DNA of 64,000 nt, taken from assembly GCA_900754615.1 (NCBI GenBank), contig CAAEDN010000059.1, positions 6,505 to 70,504 of the forward strand. Reading direction: 5' to 3'. This DNA comes from an uncultured Holdemanella sp. (GTDB taxonomy: Bacteria > Bacillota_I > Bacilli_A > Erysipelotrichales > Erysipelotrichaceae). The first letter of the stretch is position 1. The number at the start of each line of letters is the position of its first letter. Under the pieces are notes generated by a model, which was given only the letters and a program-made list of their open reading frames with translations, made no database searches and was not told the DNA's origin. The position numbers were made by a program, and so were the translations under genes. Positions 25,585 through 33,900 of the stretch are shown here, in pieces.

Positions 25585-25755
25585 ATGAGCACCAGAGAGG
25601 AAACATATTATTTAGTCAGTAAAGACTATTCAGAAATAATTAAAACTCTGAGCTCTAATGAGTTGGCTAATTTATTGAATGTTAAAAGGGAGAGCTTAAG
25701 CTATAAACTTGTGAAAATCAAGGACTTCAATGGATTTCCAATAGCTCAGGAGTAA
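25585..25755 (+). CDS. Small phage protein, HTH-like
   Basis: The 56-residue frame has a strong CAAGGAG ribosome site. The middle LSSNELANLLNVKRESLSYKL looks like a helix-turn-helix, similar in style to the gene two positions upstream. It lies directly after the long inverted repeat and 5 bp before the replication gene. Function unknown; a small DNA-binding regulator is likely. Confidence 0.65.
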   Translation: MSTREETYYLVSKDYSEIIKTLSSNELANLLNVKRESLSYKLVKIKDFNGFPIAQE

Positions 25756-25760
25756 CGCCT

Positions 25761-26489
25761 ATGGAACAGGGCTATATTAAATTGTTCCGCCAAATTGTGG
25801 ATTGGGAGTGGTATGACGACATCCCAACGTGTAGATTGTTTATTCACTTACTTTTGAAAGTGAATCACGTTGATCGCAATTGGCAGGGAAAGAAAATAGA
25901 AAGAGGTTCGTGTATAACGAGTTTTGCTAGTTTAAACGCTGAAACAAAACTGAGCGTTGAGCAAATAAAAAGAGCTCTAAAAAATCTACAAAAAACAGGT
26001 GAGATTAAAAAAATCTCAACAAATCAAAACACGCTCATAATCGTTACAAAATACGATGATTATCAGTGTTTTGCCAATGTCGACAACAAGCAAACAACAA
26101 ACGAACAACACGAGGACAACATGCAGAAAACAAACGAGCAACAAACAGACAACAAACGAACAACAACAAACAATAATGTAAAGAATATAAAGAATGATAA
26201 GAATAATAATAATTTATATTGTTCTTCTGACGAAGAACTAGAAATGAATCAAATTATTAGAACCATTGTTGAAATCCTGAATATTGAAACGGAGAAAGAA
26301 TTTTCTCCTGATGCTAAATTAACTAGAAAGTTGATTCAGGACAAATTGAATGCTGGATATAGCTTGGCAGATTTTAAATGTGTAATTGAAAAGAAATGCG
26401 ATGCATGGAAGGCTGATCCAGTGATGAAATCTTATTTGAAACCAAGCATTTTGTTTGGAAATAAGTTTGATGAATATCTGAATGAGTGA
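25761..26489 (+). CDS. Phage replisome organizer
   Basis: The protein has 242 residues. The N-terminal winged-helix region (YIKLFRQIVDWEWYDD, then LSVEQIKRALKNLQKTGEIK) is typical of DnaD-like phage replisome organizers. An Asn/Gln/Lys-rich linker follows at about 110-160, encoded by a run of AAC/CAA-rich codons. The C-terminal conserved domain (FSPDAKLTRKLIQDKLNAGYSLADF, then YLKPSILFGNKFDEYL) matches the phage replication C-terminal family. It would bind the phage origin, perhaps in the linker-coding repeat region, and load helicase. Confidence 0.85.
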   Translation: MEQGYIKLFRQIVDWEWYDDIPTCRLFIHLLLKVNHVDRNWQGKKIERGSCITSFASLNAETKLSVEQIKRALKNLQKTGEIKKISTNQNTLIIVTKYDDYQCFANVDNKQTTNEQHEDNMQKTNEQQTDNKRTTTNNNVKNIKNDKNNNNLYCSSDEELEMNQIIRTIVEILNIETEKEFSPDAKLTRKLIQDKLNAGYSLADFKCVIEKKCDAWKADPVMKSYLKPSILFGNKFDEYLNE

Positions 26490-26499
26490 GGTGTCGTGA

Positions 26500-26799
26500 A
26501 TGAATATTGTTAAAGCAATCAAATTAGCTAAAAAGAGGAAAATGGGATTTGTAAGAAAAAATAGTCGTGATCACAAAAAAGGCGCTTATTTATATCCAAC
26601 AAACATAACAATTTACAAAATCGCAGTTTATCTTCCAGAACGGAATGAATATTTAAGATTTTGGAATCCAATGACAGACGATCTCATGGCTAAGGATTGG
26701 ATTCTGGTTAAACCTAAAAAGGTATTTAGTAAAGCATATAGTTCTGATGAGTTAAAAGAAATGGGACTAAGTGAAATCGTATCAGGAAAGGAAAAATGA
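26500..26799 (+). CDS. Phage hypothetical protein
   Basis: This 99-residue protein is basic at the N-terminus. The YPTNITIYKIAVYLPERNEYLRFWNPMTDDLMAKDW region resembles the small phage DUF2829-like group (MxxDLxAxDW motif), common next to replication genes. GTGAGG precedes the ATG. It overlaps nothing and is 2 bp before the clamp gene. Confidence 0.6.
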   Translation: MNIVKAIKLAKKRKMGFVRKNSRDHKKGAYLYPTNITIYKIAVYLPERNEYLRFWNPMTDDLMAKDWILVKPKKVFSKAYSSDELKEMGLSEIVSGKEK

Positions 26800-26800
26800 A

Positions 26801-27913
26801 ATGAAATTCAATATAGAAACAAAGACATTGCTAAATGCAGTGAATAATGTGTCAAAGGTAATTGATAAACTATCACCTTTACCTGCATTAGCGAATTTAA
26901 AGATTTGTGTAGAAGAAAAGTCAATTGTGGTTACTGGATCCAATGGAACTGCTTCAATGCAGCAGACATTGCCAATGGATACTGGTATTGAAGAAAGTGG
27001 CCAGTGTTTAGTGGATGCTAAATACTTTAGTGAAATCATTCGAAAAGTATCTGGTCAATCAATTGATGTTGATTGCACGGATAATTTAATGCACATCAAG
27101 TGTGGGAAAGCTAGATTCAAACTTACTTGCACAGACGTATCTGAGTATCCAGGGATTGATTTAGAGACACCTGAAAATAGACTGAACTGTCCAATGGAAA
27201 CGCTGCGTATTGCTTTTGAAAAAGCTCTTGTATGTGTTGCAAGTAACGGAAAAGAAGCTCAGCGACGTCCTGTATTAACAGGAGTAAATTTAAGTGTTGA
27301 CGATGGCCAGGTTACAATCGTCGGTTCTGATTCGTATCGAATGAATCGATATGCATTTATTGATATGGATTGCAAGGATACAAGTATTACAATTCCTAGA
27401 CAGGCTTGTGTGGAATTTTTGAAAACGTTCAATGATGAGGTTTCTGTTTTCTATGACGAGAAAAAAATTCAATTTAAAACAAACGATATGATGTACCAGT
27501 CACAACTTTTAAATGGAACATACCCGGATGTTTCTAGAATCATTCCAAAATCGTGTTCGTATTGCATCGAAATGAATAAGAATGAATTATTAGAAGCAAT
27601 CAAACGTTGTGATTTTGTGAAATCTGATGGAAAACAAATTGTACATTTATCGTTTGGTGCAGAAGAATCTCATATCGATTCAAAATCTGCTGAAATAGGG
27701 GAAACATACGAAACGCTTGAAACAGTGGAATTATTCGCGGATCCAATCGAATTTAATTTGAACGGAAAATATCTAATGGATGCATTGAATTCAATAAATT
27801 CTGAAAAAGTTCAGATTACGACTCCAGGAATTGGAAAGTCATTGATTGTTCGTGGTTCGTGTGATGTTTTAAAGCTGATGAGTGTGCTTGTTCCTGTGAA
27901 AACGTATAAGTAG
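26801..27913 (+). CDS. dnaN: Phage-encoded DNA polymerase III beta clamp
   Basis: This is a full-length 370-residue sliding clamp: three repeats of the clamp fold, with LPALANLKI, RRPVLTGVNL, VGSDSYRMNRY, LLNGTYPDVSRIIP and the C-terminal LVPVKTYK corresponding to the usual MPVR end. It tethers DNA polymerase to DNA. The start follows AGGAAAGG. It is unusual for a temperate phage of this size to carry its own clamp, which would let it redirect host polymerase or partners. Confidence 0.92.
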   Translation: MKFNIETKTLLNAVNNVSKVIDKLSPLPALANLKICVEEKSIVVTGSNGTASMQQTLPMDTGIEESGQCLVDAKYFSEIIRKVSGQSIDVDCTDNLMHIKCGKARFKLTCTDVSEYPGIDLETPENRLNCPMETLRIAFEKALVCVASNGKEAQRRPVLTGVNLSVDDGQVTIVGSDSYRMNRYAFIDMDCKDTSITIPRQACVEFLKTFNDEVSVFYDEKKIQFKTNDMMYQSQLLNGTYPDVSRIIPKSCSYCIEMNKNELLEAIKRCDFVKSDGKQIVHLSFGAEESHIDSKSAEIGETYETLETVELFADPIEFNLNGKYLMDALNSINSEKVQITTPGIGKSLIVRGSCDVLKLMSVLVPVKTYK

Positions 27914-27922
27914 GTGAATTGT

Positions 27923-28294
27923 ATGTCTAAGTTTGAAGAGGAATATAAGGCAATCAAGCAGAATCAAGGATTGAAAATAATCTGCGAATATTTGATGTCA
28001 CGTAATGACATGGTTTCGAAGTTGGATAATCCTAAGAAGTCTATCGACGGAATGTGGAATTACATTGTTTCTGAAGCTAAAAAGAAGGCAGTGAAAAATT
28101 GTGCAATTATCAGTGATGAAGAAGTGTTTGGCTTGGCCGTTCATTACTATGATGAAGAAGACGTTGGTGGTGATTCAGAGCAGCCTTCGCGTTTGAATCT
28201 TGAATCCGCAAAGGCAATCGTTAAAAAGAGTGTTGATCAAAAGAAAAAGCCTAAGAAAGAAGAATCAGAATGGAAGCAGGAAAGTCTGTTTTAG
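27923..28294 (+). CDS. PcfK-like protein
   Basis: The protein has 123 residues. The N-terminal region YLMSRNDMVSKLDNPKKSIDGMWNYI and the VFGLAVHYYDEEDV motif match PcfK, named from the pCF10 conjugative plasmid and often encoded by phages. Function is unknown. The C-terminus is Lys/Glu-rich. It overlaps the PcfJ-like gene, with which it normally pairs. Confidence 0.8.
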   Translation: MSKFEEEYKAIKQNQGLKIICEYLMSRNDMVSKLDNPKKSIDGMWNYIVSEAKKKAVKNCAIISDEEVFGLAVHYYDEEDVGGDSEQPSRLNLESAKAIVKKSVDQKKKPKKEESEWKQESLF

Positions 28295-29529
28295 AAAAGT
28301 TGAAGACAAGAAAGCTTTCATGGCCAAAAGGCATTGAAGAGTTTATTTTTTCAAAAATGGATTTATGGCTCGCAAAAGAAGCTTGTAGCCGAACTTATTT
28401 TGTCGAAACACTAGAAATATATTACGGGAAGCTATTAAAGCGAATATTTGGATTTCAATTGTTCAAGAATCCGAATCATTCAGTAGAACTGAAAATCCAG
28501 GAAGTGGCACGATACATAGAAGGTGAAAGGAAGTTTTTGGTTGGCAATCTGTATTGTGGAATGTTTGGTAAAAGAGTTGATTTCGATTATCCTTTAAAGT
28601 TTTGGATCAGTGACAGTAAATTGAATTTTTATCCGTTGAGGATGTATTCAGTTGAAGACTGGATCAAGCTGTTGAACATTCCGTATTGCCAGTATCAGTC
28701 CGAATTAAATCAATCCGGATTGGATTTTTTTGATTATGTATGCGCATATCGAAAAGAACCTAAAATCGAATATTTAGTGAAGGCAGATTTGAGTCAGTTC
28801 ATTTCAAGCCTTCGCGTTCTTGATCTAAGTCAAAAGAGCCTGGATAAGATATTCAAAGTGGATCGTAAGTTCGTTCCGCTTCTTCCAAAGATGGATTACA
28901 CGCATCTTATGTTATGCAGGAAATATTCATGGGCAAATGAAAAAGAATTATTGAAAATTAGACATTTGAATTTCAAGCATATACGTAAGTATATGTGTCC
29001 ACGAGTATTGGAGTACGCATCGAAGATAGATGATTGGAACATAAATATTTACGAAGATTATTTAAAGTTCGCGGAAACGATTGGAGCGGACATGAAGTCT
29101 TATAGAGTTCTAACACCATCGAATTTAGTAGAAGCACATAGTGCAGCATATAAGGCTATGCGTGCTACAGAAGATGCCAGGTTTGAACAGGGGATTTTTG
29201 AGAATTACGAAAAACATGTTGAGTTGAGTTATTCAAATGGAAAGTATTTGATTCGCCCTGTTAAAACGAATGCTGAATTGAAGAAGGAATCTGAAGTATT
29301 GAACCATTGTGTTAGAACCTATGCAGACGAGGTGTCCAAAGGACATACGGAAATCATGTTTGTTCGTTTAAGTGATAAGCCGGATGTTCCTTTGTATACG
29401 TTGGAACTTAAGCATAAGGTTATACGGCAATTTAGAGCAAATCATAATGCAGTTCCTCCAGACGATGCATTTAGCTTTGTCAGGGAATGGGCGGATAAAT
29501 TTAAGATAAATAAGGAGTTGATATCGTGA
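28270..29529 (+). CDS. PcfJ-like protein
   Basis: The protein has 419 residues. The C-terminal domain with SEVLNHCVRTYADEVSKGHTEI, LYTLELKHKVIRQF and NHNAVPPDD matches the PcfJ family. The N-terminal 250 residues are helical. Its biochemical role is unknown; the pair with PcfK recurs in phages and plasmids next to replication genes. The ATG lies inside the end of pcfK. Confidence 0.8.
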   Translation: MEAGKSVLEKLKTRKLSWPKGIEEFIFSKMDLWLAKEACSRTYFVETLEIYYGKLLKRIFGFQLFKNPNHSVELKIQEVARYIEGERKFLVGNLYCGMFGKRVDFDYPLKFWISDSKLNFYPLRMYSVEDWIKLLNIPYCQYQSELNQSGLDFFDYVCAYRKEPKIEYLVKADLSQFISSLRVLDLSQKSLDKIFKVDRKFVPLLPKMDYTHLMLCRKYSWANEKELLKIRHLNFKHIRKYMCPRVLEYASKIDDWNINIYEDYLKFAETIGADMKSYRVLTPSNLVEAHSAAYKAMRATEDARFEQGIFENYEKHVELSYSNGKYLIRPVKTNAELKKESEVLNHCVRTYADEVSKGHTEIMFVRLSDKPDVPLYTLELKHKVIRQFRANHNAVPPDDAFSFVREWADKFKINKELIS

Positions 29530-29732
29530 TTTTAAGAGATTTAAAGAATACAACATTTAGACCCGTGGAAATCAGTGTTGTGAAAGATTATCAGGAAATT
29601 ATGTTTTCAGTGAATGGAATTCATAGATTTCCATGTTTAAGCAAAGCCAAGAATTATTTTGGCAAAAGACAAATTGTTGAGATTGTAGACGATGAGTCTT
29701 CAAGAACTACCCGGATATTTCTTCAAGGCTAA
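29526..29732 (+). CDS. Phage hypothetical protein
   Basis: This 68-residue protein begins at GTG after AAGGAG and overlaps the PcfJ stop. It is predicted to be mostly beta strand. It is not recognised. The next gene starts 3 bp later. Confidence 0.55.
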   Translation: MILRDLKNTTFRPVEISVVKDYQEIMFSVNGIHRFPCLSKAKNYFGKRQIVEIVDDESSRTTRIFLQG

Positions 29733-29735
29733 GCC

Positions 29736-30596
29736 ATGAATAAAGAGTTTCTAGTTAGCAAAGTTGATGACTTTATCGCATTCGAAACGGAAAATGAAAA
29801 GTCTAAGAATTCATTGGTTCATTATCGACAGGTTGTTGAACTATTTGTGAATTCTTTTGAGGTCGATGATATCTGCAAGCTTGATATTATCGACTTTAAA
29901 AAGAATTTAGAAGAAGAGTATGCTCCGGCCACAGTAAAGAACTATATCACTATCGCAAATAGGTTTATAAAGTATTGCGAATTGGTCGAAAAGGATTTGG
30001 ATCCAGACGAATTGTTGCGCACTCATCATTCTAAAATGACATTAAAAAATATCAAGATTCAACAAGCTGCATCATTGGATGATGTGATTGAACCATCTGA
30101 TTTTAAGCGAATGTGTAGAATGGCCAAGCAATGTAATCGAATGGATATTTATCTGATCATGAAGATATTCGCTTACACGGGTATACGTGTGAGTGAGTTA
30201 AGTTATTTCACGGTTGAAAACGTAAAGGCGAATTATATTACGGTCAAAAACAAAGGCAAGATTCGTGATGTGATTCTGAGAAATGATTTAAAACGCGAGA
30301 TATTAAAGTATTGCAGAGTGGAAAAGATAAAGTCAGGAAAAATCTTTTTTTTAACCTATAAGCAGATTTACTACCAGTTAAAGAAGATTGCAGGAAAGTG
30401 TAGAGGCATAAGCCTGGATAAAATCCATCCTCATGCGTTCAGACATATGTTTGCGATTAACTATTTGGATGCTGGTGGACAGGTAACGGATCTTATGGAT
30501 ATTCTTGGCCATAATTCTATACAGACAACATCTTTGTATACTAGAACGACAAACAAAGCTAAGAAGAACATGTTGGAAAGCATGAAATATAAATAG
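29736..30596 (+). CDS. Second tyrosine recombinase
   Basis: The protein has 286 residues, XerC/D-sized. The N-terminal SAM-like domain is at about 1-90. The catalytic domain has Arg in TGIRVSELSYF, HPHAFRHMFAI (His-x-x-Arg), ILGHNSIQTTSLYTR with His and the nucleophile Tyr. It lies in the replication module on the lytic strand, away from att sites. It is separate from the integrase at the left end and may resolve concatemers or dimers; that is inference. Confidence 0.88.
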   Translation: MNKEFLVSKVDDFIAFETENEKSKNSLVHYRQVVELFVNSFEVDDICKLDIIDFKKNLEEEYAPATVKNYITIANRFIKYCELVEKDLDPDELLRTHHSKMTLKNIKIQQAASLDDVIEPSDFKRMCRMAKQCNRMDIYLIMKIFAYTGIRVSELSYFTVENVKANYITVKNKGKIRDVILRNDLKREILKYCRVEKIKSGKIFFLTYKQIYYQLKKIAGKCRGISLDKIHPHAFRHMFAINYLDAGGQVTDLMDILGHNSIQTTSLYTRTTNKAKKNMLESMKYK

Positions 30597-30607
30597 GAGG
30601 GAAATAG

Positions 30608-30811
30608 ATGTCGTTATTAATAATTCGGTTAATGCTTATATATTTTATGTTGGGTATGTTAGTTTCCTCAATATTTTCCATTGGTAAACCTTTTATTGAT
30701 GTTGAAAAATTTGCGGTATTGGTTATTGTTTTGTGGCCAATTTTCTTTATTGTTGAGCTAATCAGAGAAGCATTTATGTTTCTTGAGAGAATCTTTAGGT
30801 GTGAATCATGA
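30608..30811 (+). CDS. Small phage membrane protein
   Basis: The protein has 67 residues with two hydrophobic segments (about 3-22 and 32-50). GGAGGG precedes the start. It overlaps the next gene by ATGA. Not recognised. Confidence 0.6.
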   Translation: MSLLIIRLMLIYFMLGMLVSSIFSIGKPFIDVEKFAVLVIVLWPIFFIVELIREAFMFLERIFRCES

Positions 30812-31257
30812 ACAAATATCAATATGCATTGCATAATTTGAATTCGTTTTATTTGTTTGATTTTATACATCCAGGAGATGAGCACAAGCAAAGAGAAGCA
30901 TTAATCGCGAATGATAATTACAGAAAGCAATTGGATACATTGAAGGAACTAGTGGATAGATTCACAGATGAAGAAAAGCTAGAAGAAATCAAAGTTCCTG
31001 CAATTAGATTTGTTCCGTTAAAAAAAGGAATAACAGAAGATGAATTGAATGACTACATGTGGAAAAACAATGATTCAAATTTCCTTGTTTATATAAGATA
31101 TAGATATAACACTGATGTATTCAAACAAGAATGGCAATATTCCATAGAAGCTGCATCATGGGGATGCGAATGTGATGGAATAGTTTGTTGGTTGAATGAT
31201 TGGTGGGAAGGGCAACAAGATGTTGAATATTTAGCAATAAGTAAATTAGGAGAATAA
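30808..31257 (+). CDS. Phage hypothetical protein, MNxYQxAL type
   Basis: The 149-residue protein starts MNKYQYALHNLN, similar to the start of the gene at 31776 (MNEYQHALRLLD). The C-terminal part is rich in Trp and acidic residues (SWGCECDGIVCWLNDWWEG) with three Cys. Function unknown. It is translationally coupled to the upstream membrane protein. Confidence 0.6.
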   Translation: MNKYQYALHNLNSFYLFDFIHPGDEHKQREALIANDNYRKQLDTLKELVDRFTDEEKLEEIKVPAIRFVPLKKGITEDELNDYMWKNNDSNFLVYIRYRYNTDVFKQEWQYSIEAASWGCECDGIVCWLNDWWEGQQDVEYLAISKLGE

Positions 31258-31259
31258 AA

Positions 31260-31631
31260 ATGACAGATTATGTATTTGAAGTGATGAGGGAATTTCCAGG
31301 ATCGTTTATTAACCACAATAACGAGCTTATTTTGATTCCAAAAACAAATTTGTATATTTGTTTGCGTGATGTGAATACACCTACAGAATTGAAATACAAG
31401 TTGCTCGAATGGTGTAGCAGAGATTGTACATGTGCATTGGTATACAGTCAGGAATGGAGGACCATAAGATATCAAGATGATGTTTTATCAAAAATTAATA
31501 AGTGTTTAGGAACAAATTTCACACGCGAAGAAATGGAATTAATCTATGAAAGATTAGGCAATTCTTGTAATCATAAATTGACAGAGGAATTTGTTTTGAG
31601 CGGATATGATATGAAGCTATTGAAGAGGTAA
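31260..31631 (+). CDS. Phage hypothetical protein
   Basis: The protein has 123 residues. It has an N-terminal strand-rich half (FPGSFINHNNELILIPKTNLYICL) and a helical C-terminal half (FTREEMELIYERLGN). Not recognised. It begins 2 bp after the previous stop, in the small-gene cluster between the recombinase and ssb. Confidence 0.6.
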   Translation: MTDYVFEVMREFPGSFINHNNELILIPKTNLYICLRDVNTPTELKYKLLEWCSRDCTCALVYSQEWRTIRYQDDVLSKINKCLGTNFTREEMELIYERLGNSCNHKLTEEFVLSGYDMKLLKR

Positions 31632-31636
31632 TCAAA

Positions 31637-31783
31637 ATGGAAAAACGTGAATGTGAAAACTGTAAATATAGTAGTAATTTGAAAAACGAACATCCTTGTA
31701 AGAACTGCAAAAGAAATTTGTTCTATCTGTTTATGGGAATACAAGGCAATGAAGATAATTTTAAGGAGAAGAAAGATGAATGA
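31637..31783 (+). CDS. Small zinc-ribbon-like protein
   Basis: The 48-residue frame has two CxxC pairs (CENCKYS and CKNCKRN), which suggests one bound zinc. A ribosome-like AGAGG lies 6 bp upstream. Its stop overlaps the next start (ATGA). Function unknown. Confidence 0.6.
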   Translation: MEKRECENCKYSSNLKNEHPCKNCKRNLFYLFMGIQGNEDNFKEKKDE

Positions 31784-32003
31784 ATATCAACATGCACTTC
31801 GATTACTTGATAATTTGCGTGATCTTCTTGAAAAAGAAATGGCAACAGAGCCTGACATTGAAGGAGACGGATATTATAAAGGAGAGCTTGTATATGATAC
31901 ATGGATTTGTCCTCGATGTGGTGCGCGATATGAAATTGGTTATGATGATTATGAGTATTGCCCAAAATGTGGCCAACATATAGACAGAAGTGGAATTGAA
32001 TGA
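31776..32003 (+). CDS. Zinc-ribbon phage protein
   Basis: The protein has 75 residues. It has an N-terminal helix MNEYQHALRLLDNLRDLL and a zinc ribbon ICPRCGARYEI ... YCPKCGQH. AAGGAG precedes the ATG. It overlaps the next gene by 4 bp. The ribbon suggests binding to nucleic acid or protein; no specific role can be given. Confidence 0.65.
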   Translation: MNEYQHALRLLDNLRDLLEKEMATEPDIEGDGYYKGELVYDTWICPRCGARYEIGYDDYEYCPKCGQHIDRSGIE

Positions 32004-32431
32004 CAGCAGATGAAACGCTTAAAGAATCAGAAGCTTTCGAGCTAAAAAAAGATAAGGCGGTGATAACTAATTTTGATTATTATCGTGATCAAATTTATGA
32101 AATAGGAATCAATGATATAGCATTTGACGAAGAAAACGAAAAGCTTTGTAATTGCAGGGATATTAAATATTGCACAGGTTGTTTATTCTATCCGCATGCT
32201 ATATGTGATTCAAACAAACTAGGGTGGCTCATAAAACCACATTTAGACCATAAATTCAATTTATCGAAAACTGAATATGATTTATTAATAGTTTATGAAA
32301 GCGAATCACCATCAATAAGATTTCAGAAATGTCAAATATTGATGCATATGAAAAAGAAAGGACACTTTATAGATATTCCTATTGTTTTAACCGTTAAAGA
32401 AATATTAGATAATTGCGAGGTTGATGAGTGA
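32000..32431 (+). CDS. Cysteine-bearing phage hypothetical protein
   Basis: The protein has 143 residues. A central cluster CNCRDIKYCTGCLFYPHAICD could bind a metal. The rest mixes helices and strands. It is coupled on both sides by 4-bp overlaps. Not recognised. Confidence 0.58.
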   Translation: MTADETLKESEAFELKKDKAVITNFDYYRDQIYEIGINDIAFDEENEKLCNCRDIKYCTGCLFYPHAICDSNKLGWLIKPHLDHKFNLSKTEYDLLIVYESESPSIRFQKCQILMHMKKKGHFIDIPIVLTVKEILDNCEVDE

Positions 32432-32631
32432 CAAAAAAAGAATGGAATGAATTGGTAGAAGAATATGGAATAGAACTGTATCCATGGTCTTTTCAGAAGC
32501 CATTATCAAAAATCACAAAAGACGAATACAGGGAGGCCGCTGAGTTTATATTGAATGCATTAGTGGAGGCCGATAAAGGAAAGGAAAACTGGAATAGGGA
32601 CCAATTCATAGAAGTGTTAAAAAAAGGATGA
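32428..32631 (+). CDS. Phage hypothetical protein
   Basis: This 67-residue helical, Lys/Glu/Trp-rich protein starts at GTG that overlaps the previous stop. Not recognised. Confidence 0.52.
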   Translation: MTKKEWNELVEEYGIELYPWSFQKPLSKITKDEYREAAEFILNALVEADKGKENWNRDQFIEVLKKG

Positions 32632-32638
32632 ATTTTAA

Positions 32639-33007
32639 ATGTATACAAAAGTAAAACTATTAAGCTTAACTGATGGATATGAGCATAAATTGGTAAGCAG
32701 CACAGGAAAGCTTAAAAAAGAATGTATTGGGCAGATTGGTAAAGTAATCCATACGTGCGTCATAAGTAAAGGCAACTATGTGAAGCCAACACTTTACGAT
32801 GTCCAATTTGATGATGGAGCTATATTTTGTTTAGATGAGGATCAAATAAGATTTGTGGCACTTGGAGCTATGAACCCTGGTTCATCAAATTCGCAGGAAG
32901 AATTGAGACGTGAAGCAATTCGATTTATCGACAATGCAGATGCAGTGTTTTCTGCACTAGGATTATTAATAGAAAATGGATTGTATTACGGACAAAATAA
33001 GCATTAA
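32639..33007 (+). CDS. Phage hypothetical protein
   Basis: The protein has 122 residues. The first 80 are strand-rich (GQIGKVIHTCVISKGN, YDVQFDDGAIFCLDEDQI), as in small SH3-like or KOW-like barrels. A C-terminal helix follows. Not recognised. It ends before a non-coding stretch that leads into ssb. Confidence 0.58.
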   Translation: MYTKVKLLSLTDGYEHKLVSSTGKLKKECIGQIGKVIHTCVISKGNYVKPTLYDVQFDDGAIFCLDEDQIRFVALGAMNPGSSNSQEELRREAIRFIDNADAVFSALGLLIENGLYYGQNKH

Positions 33008-33037
33008 AAAACACAAAAAGCTTTTAGTTCAAAAAAA

Positions 33038-33073
33038 TGTGCAGAGAGCCTTTATTCTAGGGCTCTTAGCACA
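33038..33073 (+). promoter_or_regulatory. Hairpin upstream of ssb
   Basis: TGTGC pairs with GCACA and AGAGCC with GGCTCT around TTTATTCTA, with a 2-nt internal loop. There is no T-run, so it is not a terminator; leader control or mRNA processing are possible. Confidence 0.45.
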
Positions 33074-33131
33074 GAATTGATTTTGGAAAATAATTTAAGG
33101 TTATTTGACAAAGAAAAAAGGAGGAGAAAGA

Positions 33132-33521
33132 GTGATAAACAGAGTTATTTTAGTAGGAAGATTGACCAAGAATCCTGAGATTAGAAAGACACCAAACGGT
33201 GCAAGCATTTGTAAGTTTACTTTGGCCGTTAGTAGAAAAGTGAAAGCACAAGGACAACCGGATGCAGATTTCATTAGTTGTGTTGCCTGGAACAAAACAG
33301 CAGACTTGATGTACCAGTATCTGAAGAAAGGCTCTTTGATTGGAATTGATGGAAGATTGCAGACAGGAAAATTCACAAATAACAATGGTGAAACAATCTA
33401 CACATGCGATGTGATGGTTGAAAGTTTACAATTCCTGGATAAGAAAGAAGAAACACAAAACAATGATGTTAACCAGGAAAGAGAAATGTCATACAGTGAA
33501 GGAGGATATCCACAATGGTAA
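33132..33521 (+). CDS. ssb: Phage single-stranded DNA-binding protein
   Basis: The protein has 129 residues: an OB fold with RVILVGRLTKNPEIRKTPNG, FTLAVSR, DFISCVAWNKTADLMYQYLKKGSLIGIDGRLQ. The end is acidic but lacks the classical DDDIPF tip, so binding of host SSB partners may differ. The GTG follows AAAAGGAGGAGAAAG, preferred over the upstream frame. It overlaps the next gene. Confidence 0.92.
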   Translation: MINRVILVGRLTKNPEIRKTPNGASICKFTLAVSRKVKAQGQPDADFISCVAWNKTADLMYQYLKKGSLIGIDGRLQTGKFTNNNGETIYTCDVMVESLQFLDKKEETQNNDVNQEREMSYSEGGYPQW

Positions 33522-33760
33522 AAGAAAAAGACGCAGTCAATCATCCAGAACATTATGAGAGTGGATCATATGAATGCATTGATGAAATGATTGCTGTATT
33601 TGGAATGTCAGTAGTCGCAAATTTTTGTTTGTGCAATGTTTGGGAATACAGATATAGAGCATTGAATAAAAATGGTAAAGAGGACATGGAAAAATCTGAT
33701 TGGTATATGTGTAAATACATGGAGCTTAAAAAAGCGATGAGTGCAGCATATGAAGATTAA
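33515..33760 (+). CDS. DUF3310 phage protein
   Basis: The protein has 81 residues with NHPEHYESGSYECIDEM and EYRYRALNKNGKEDMEKSDWYM, diagnostic of DUF3310, a family of small phage proteins sometimes called nucleotide kinase-like. Actual activity is unproven. It follows GAAGGAGG at the ssb end. Confidence 0.85.
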   Translation: MVKEKDAVNHPEHYESGSYECIDEMIAVFGMSVVANFCLCNVWEYRYRALNKNGKEDMEKSDWYMCKYMELKKAMSAAYED

Positions 33761-33890
33761 TTGGAGATTAGTGTTTATTATTCTGTTTGGGGTTTTATAC
33801 ATATGGATGTTTACGGCCATTGTAGGCGGAGCTGTATGGATTATCTCAAGTATTGTTAAATTTGTTTGTTTTTTGTTTTCGTTGTATTAA
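33750..33890 (+). CDS. Small phage membrane protein
   Basis: This 46-residue frame overlaps the DUF3310 gene end. Two hydrophobic stretches (LVFIILFGVLYIWMF and VWIISSIVKFVCFLF) imply membrane insertion. No clear ribosome site, so coupling by overlap is likely. Confidence 0.5.
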   Translation: MKINWRLVFIILFGVLYIWMFTAIVGGAVWIISSIVKFVCFLFSLY

Positions 33891-33900
33891 GGGGAAAAGA

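Noticed and set aside
26080..26230. CAACAA/AAC-rich repeats in the replisome organizer as a CRISPR or origin
   Set aside because: No regular repeat-spacer structure. The bias fits an Asn/Gln-rich linker; an origin here is possible but not shown.
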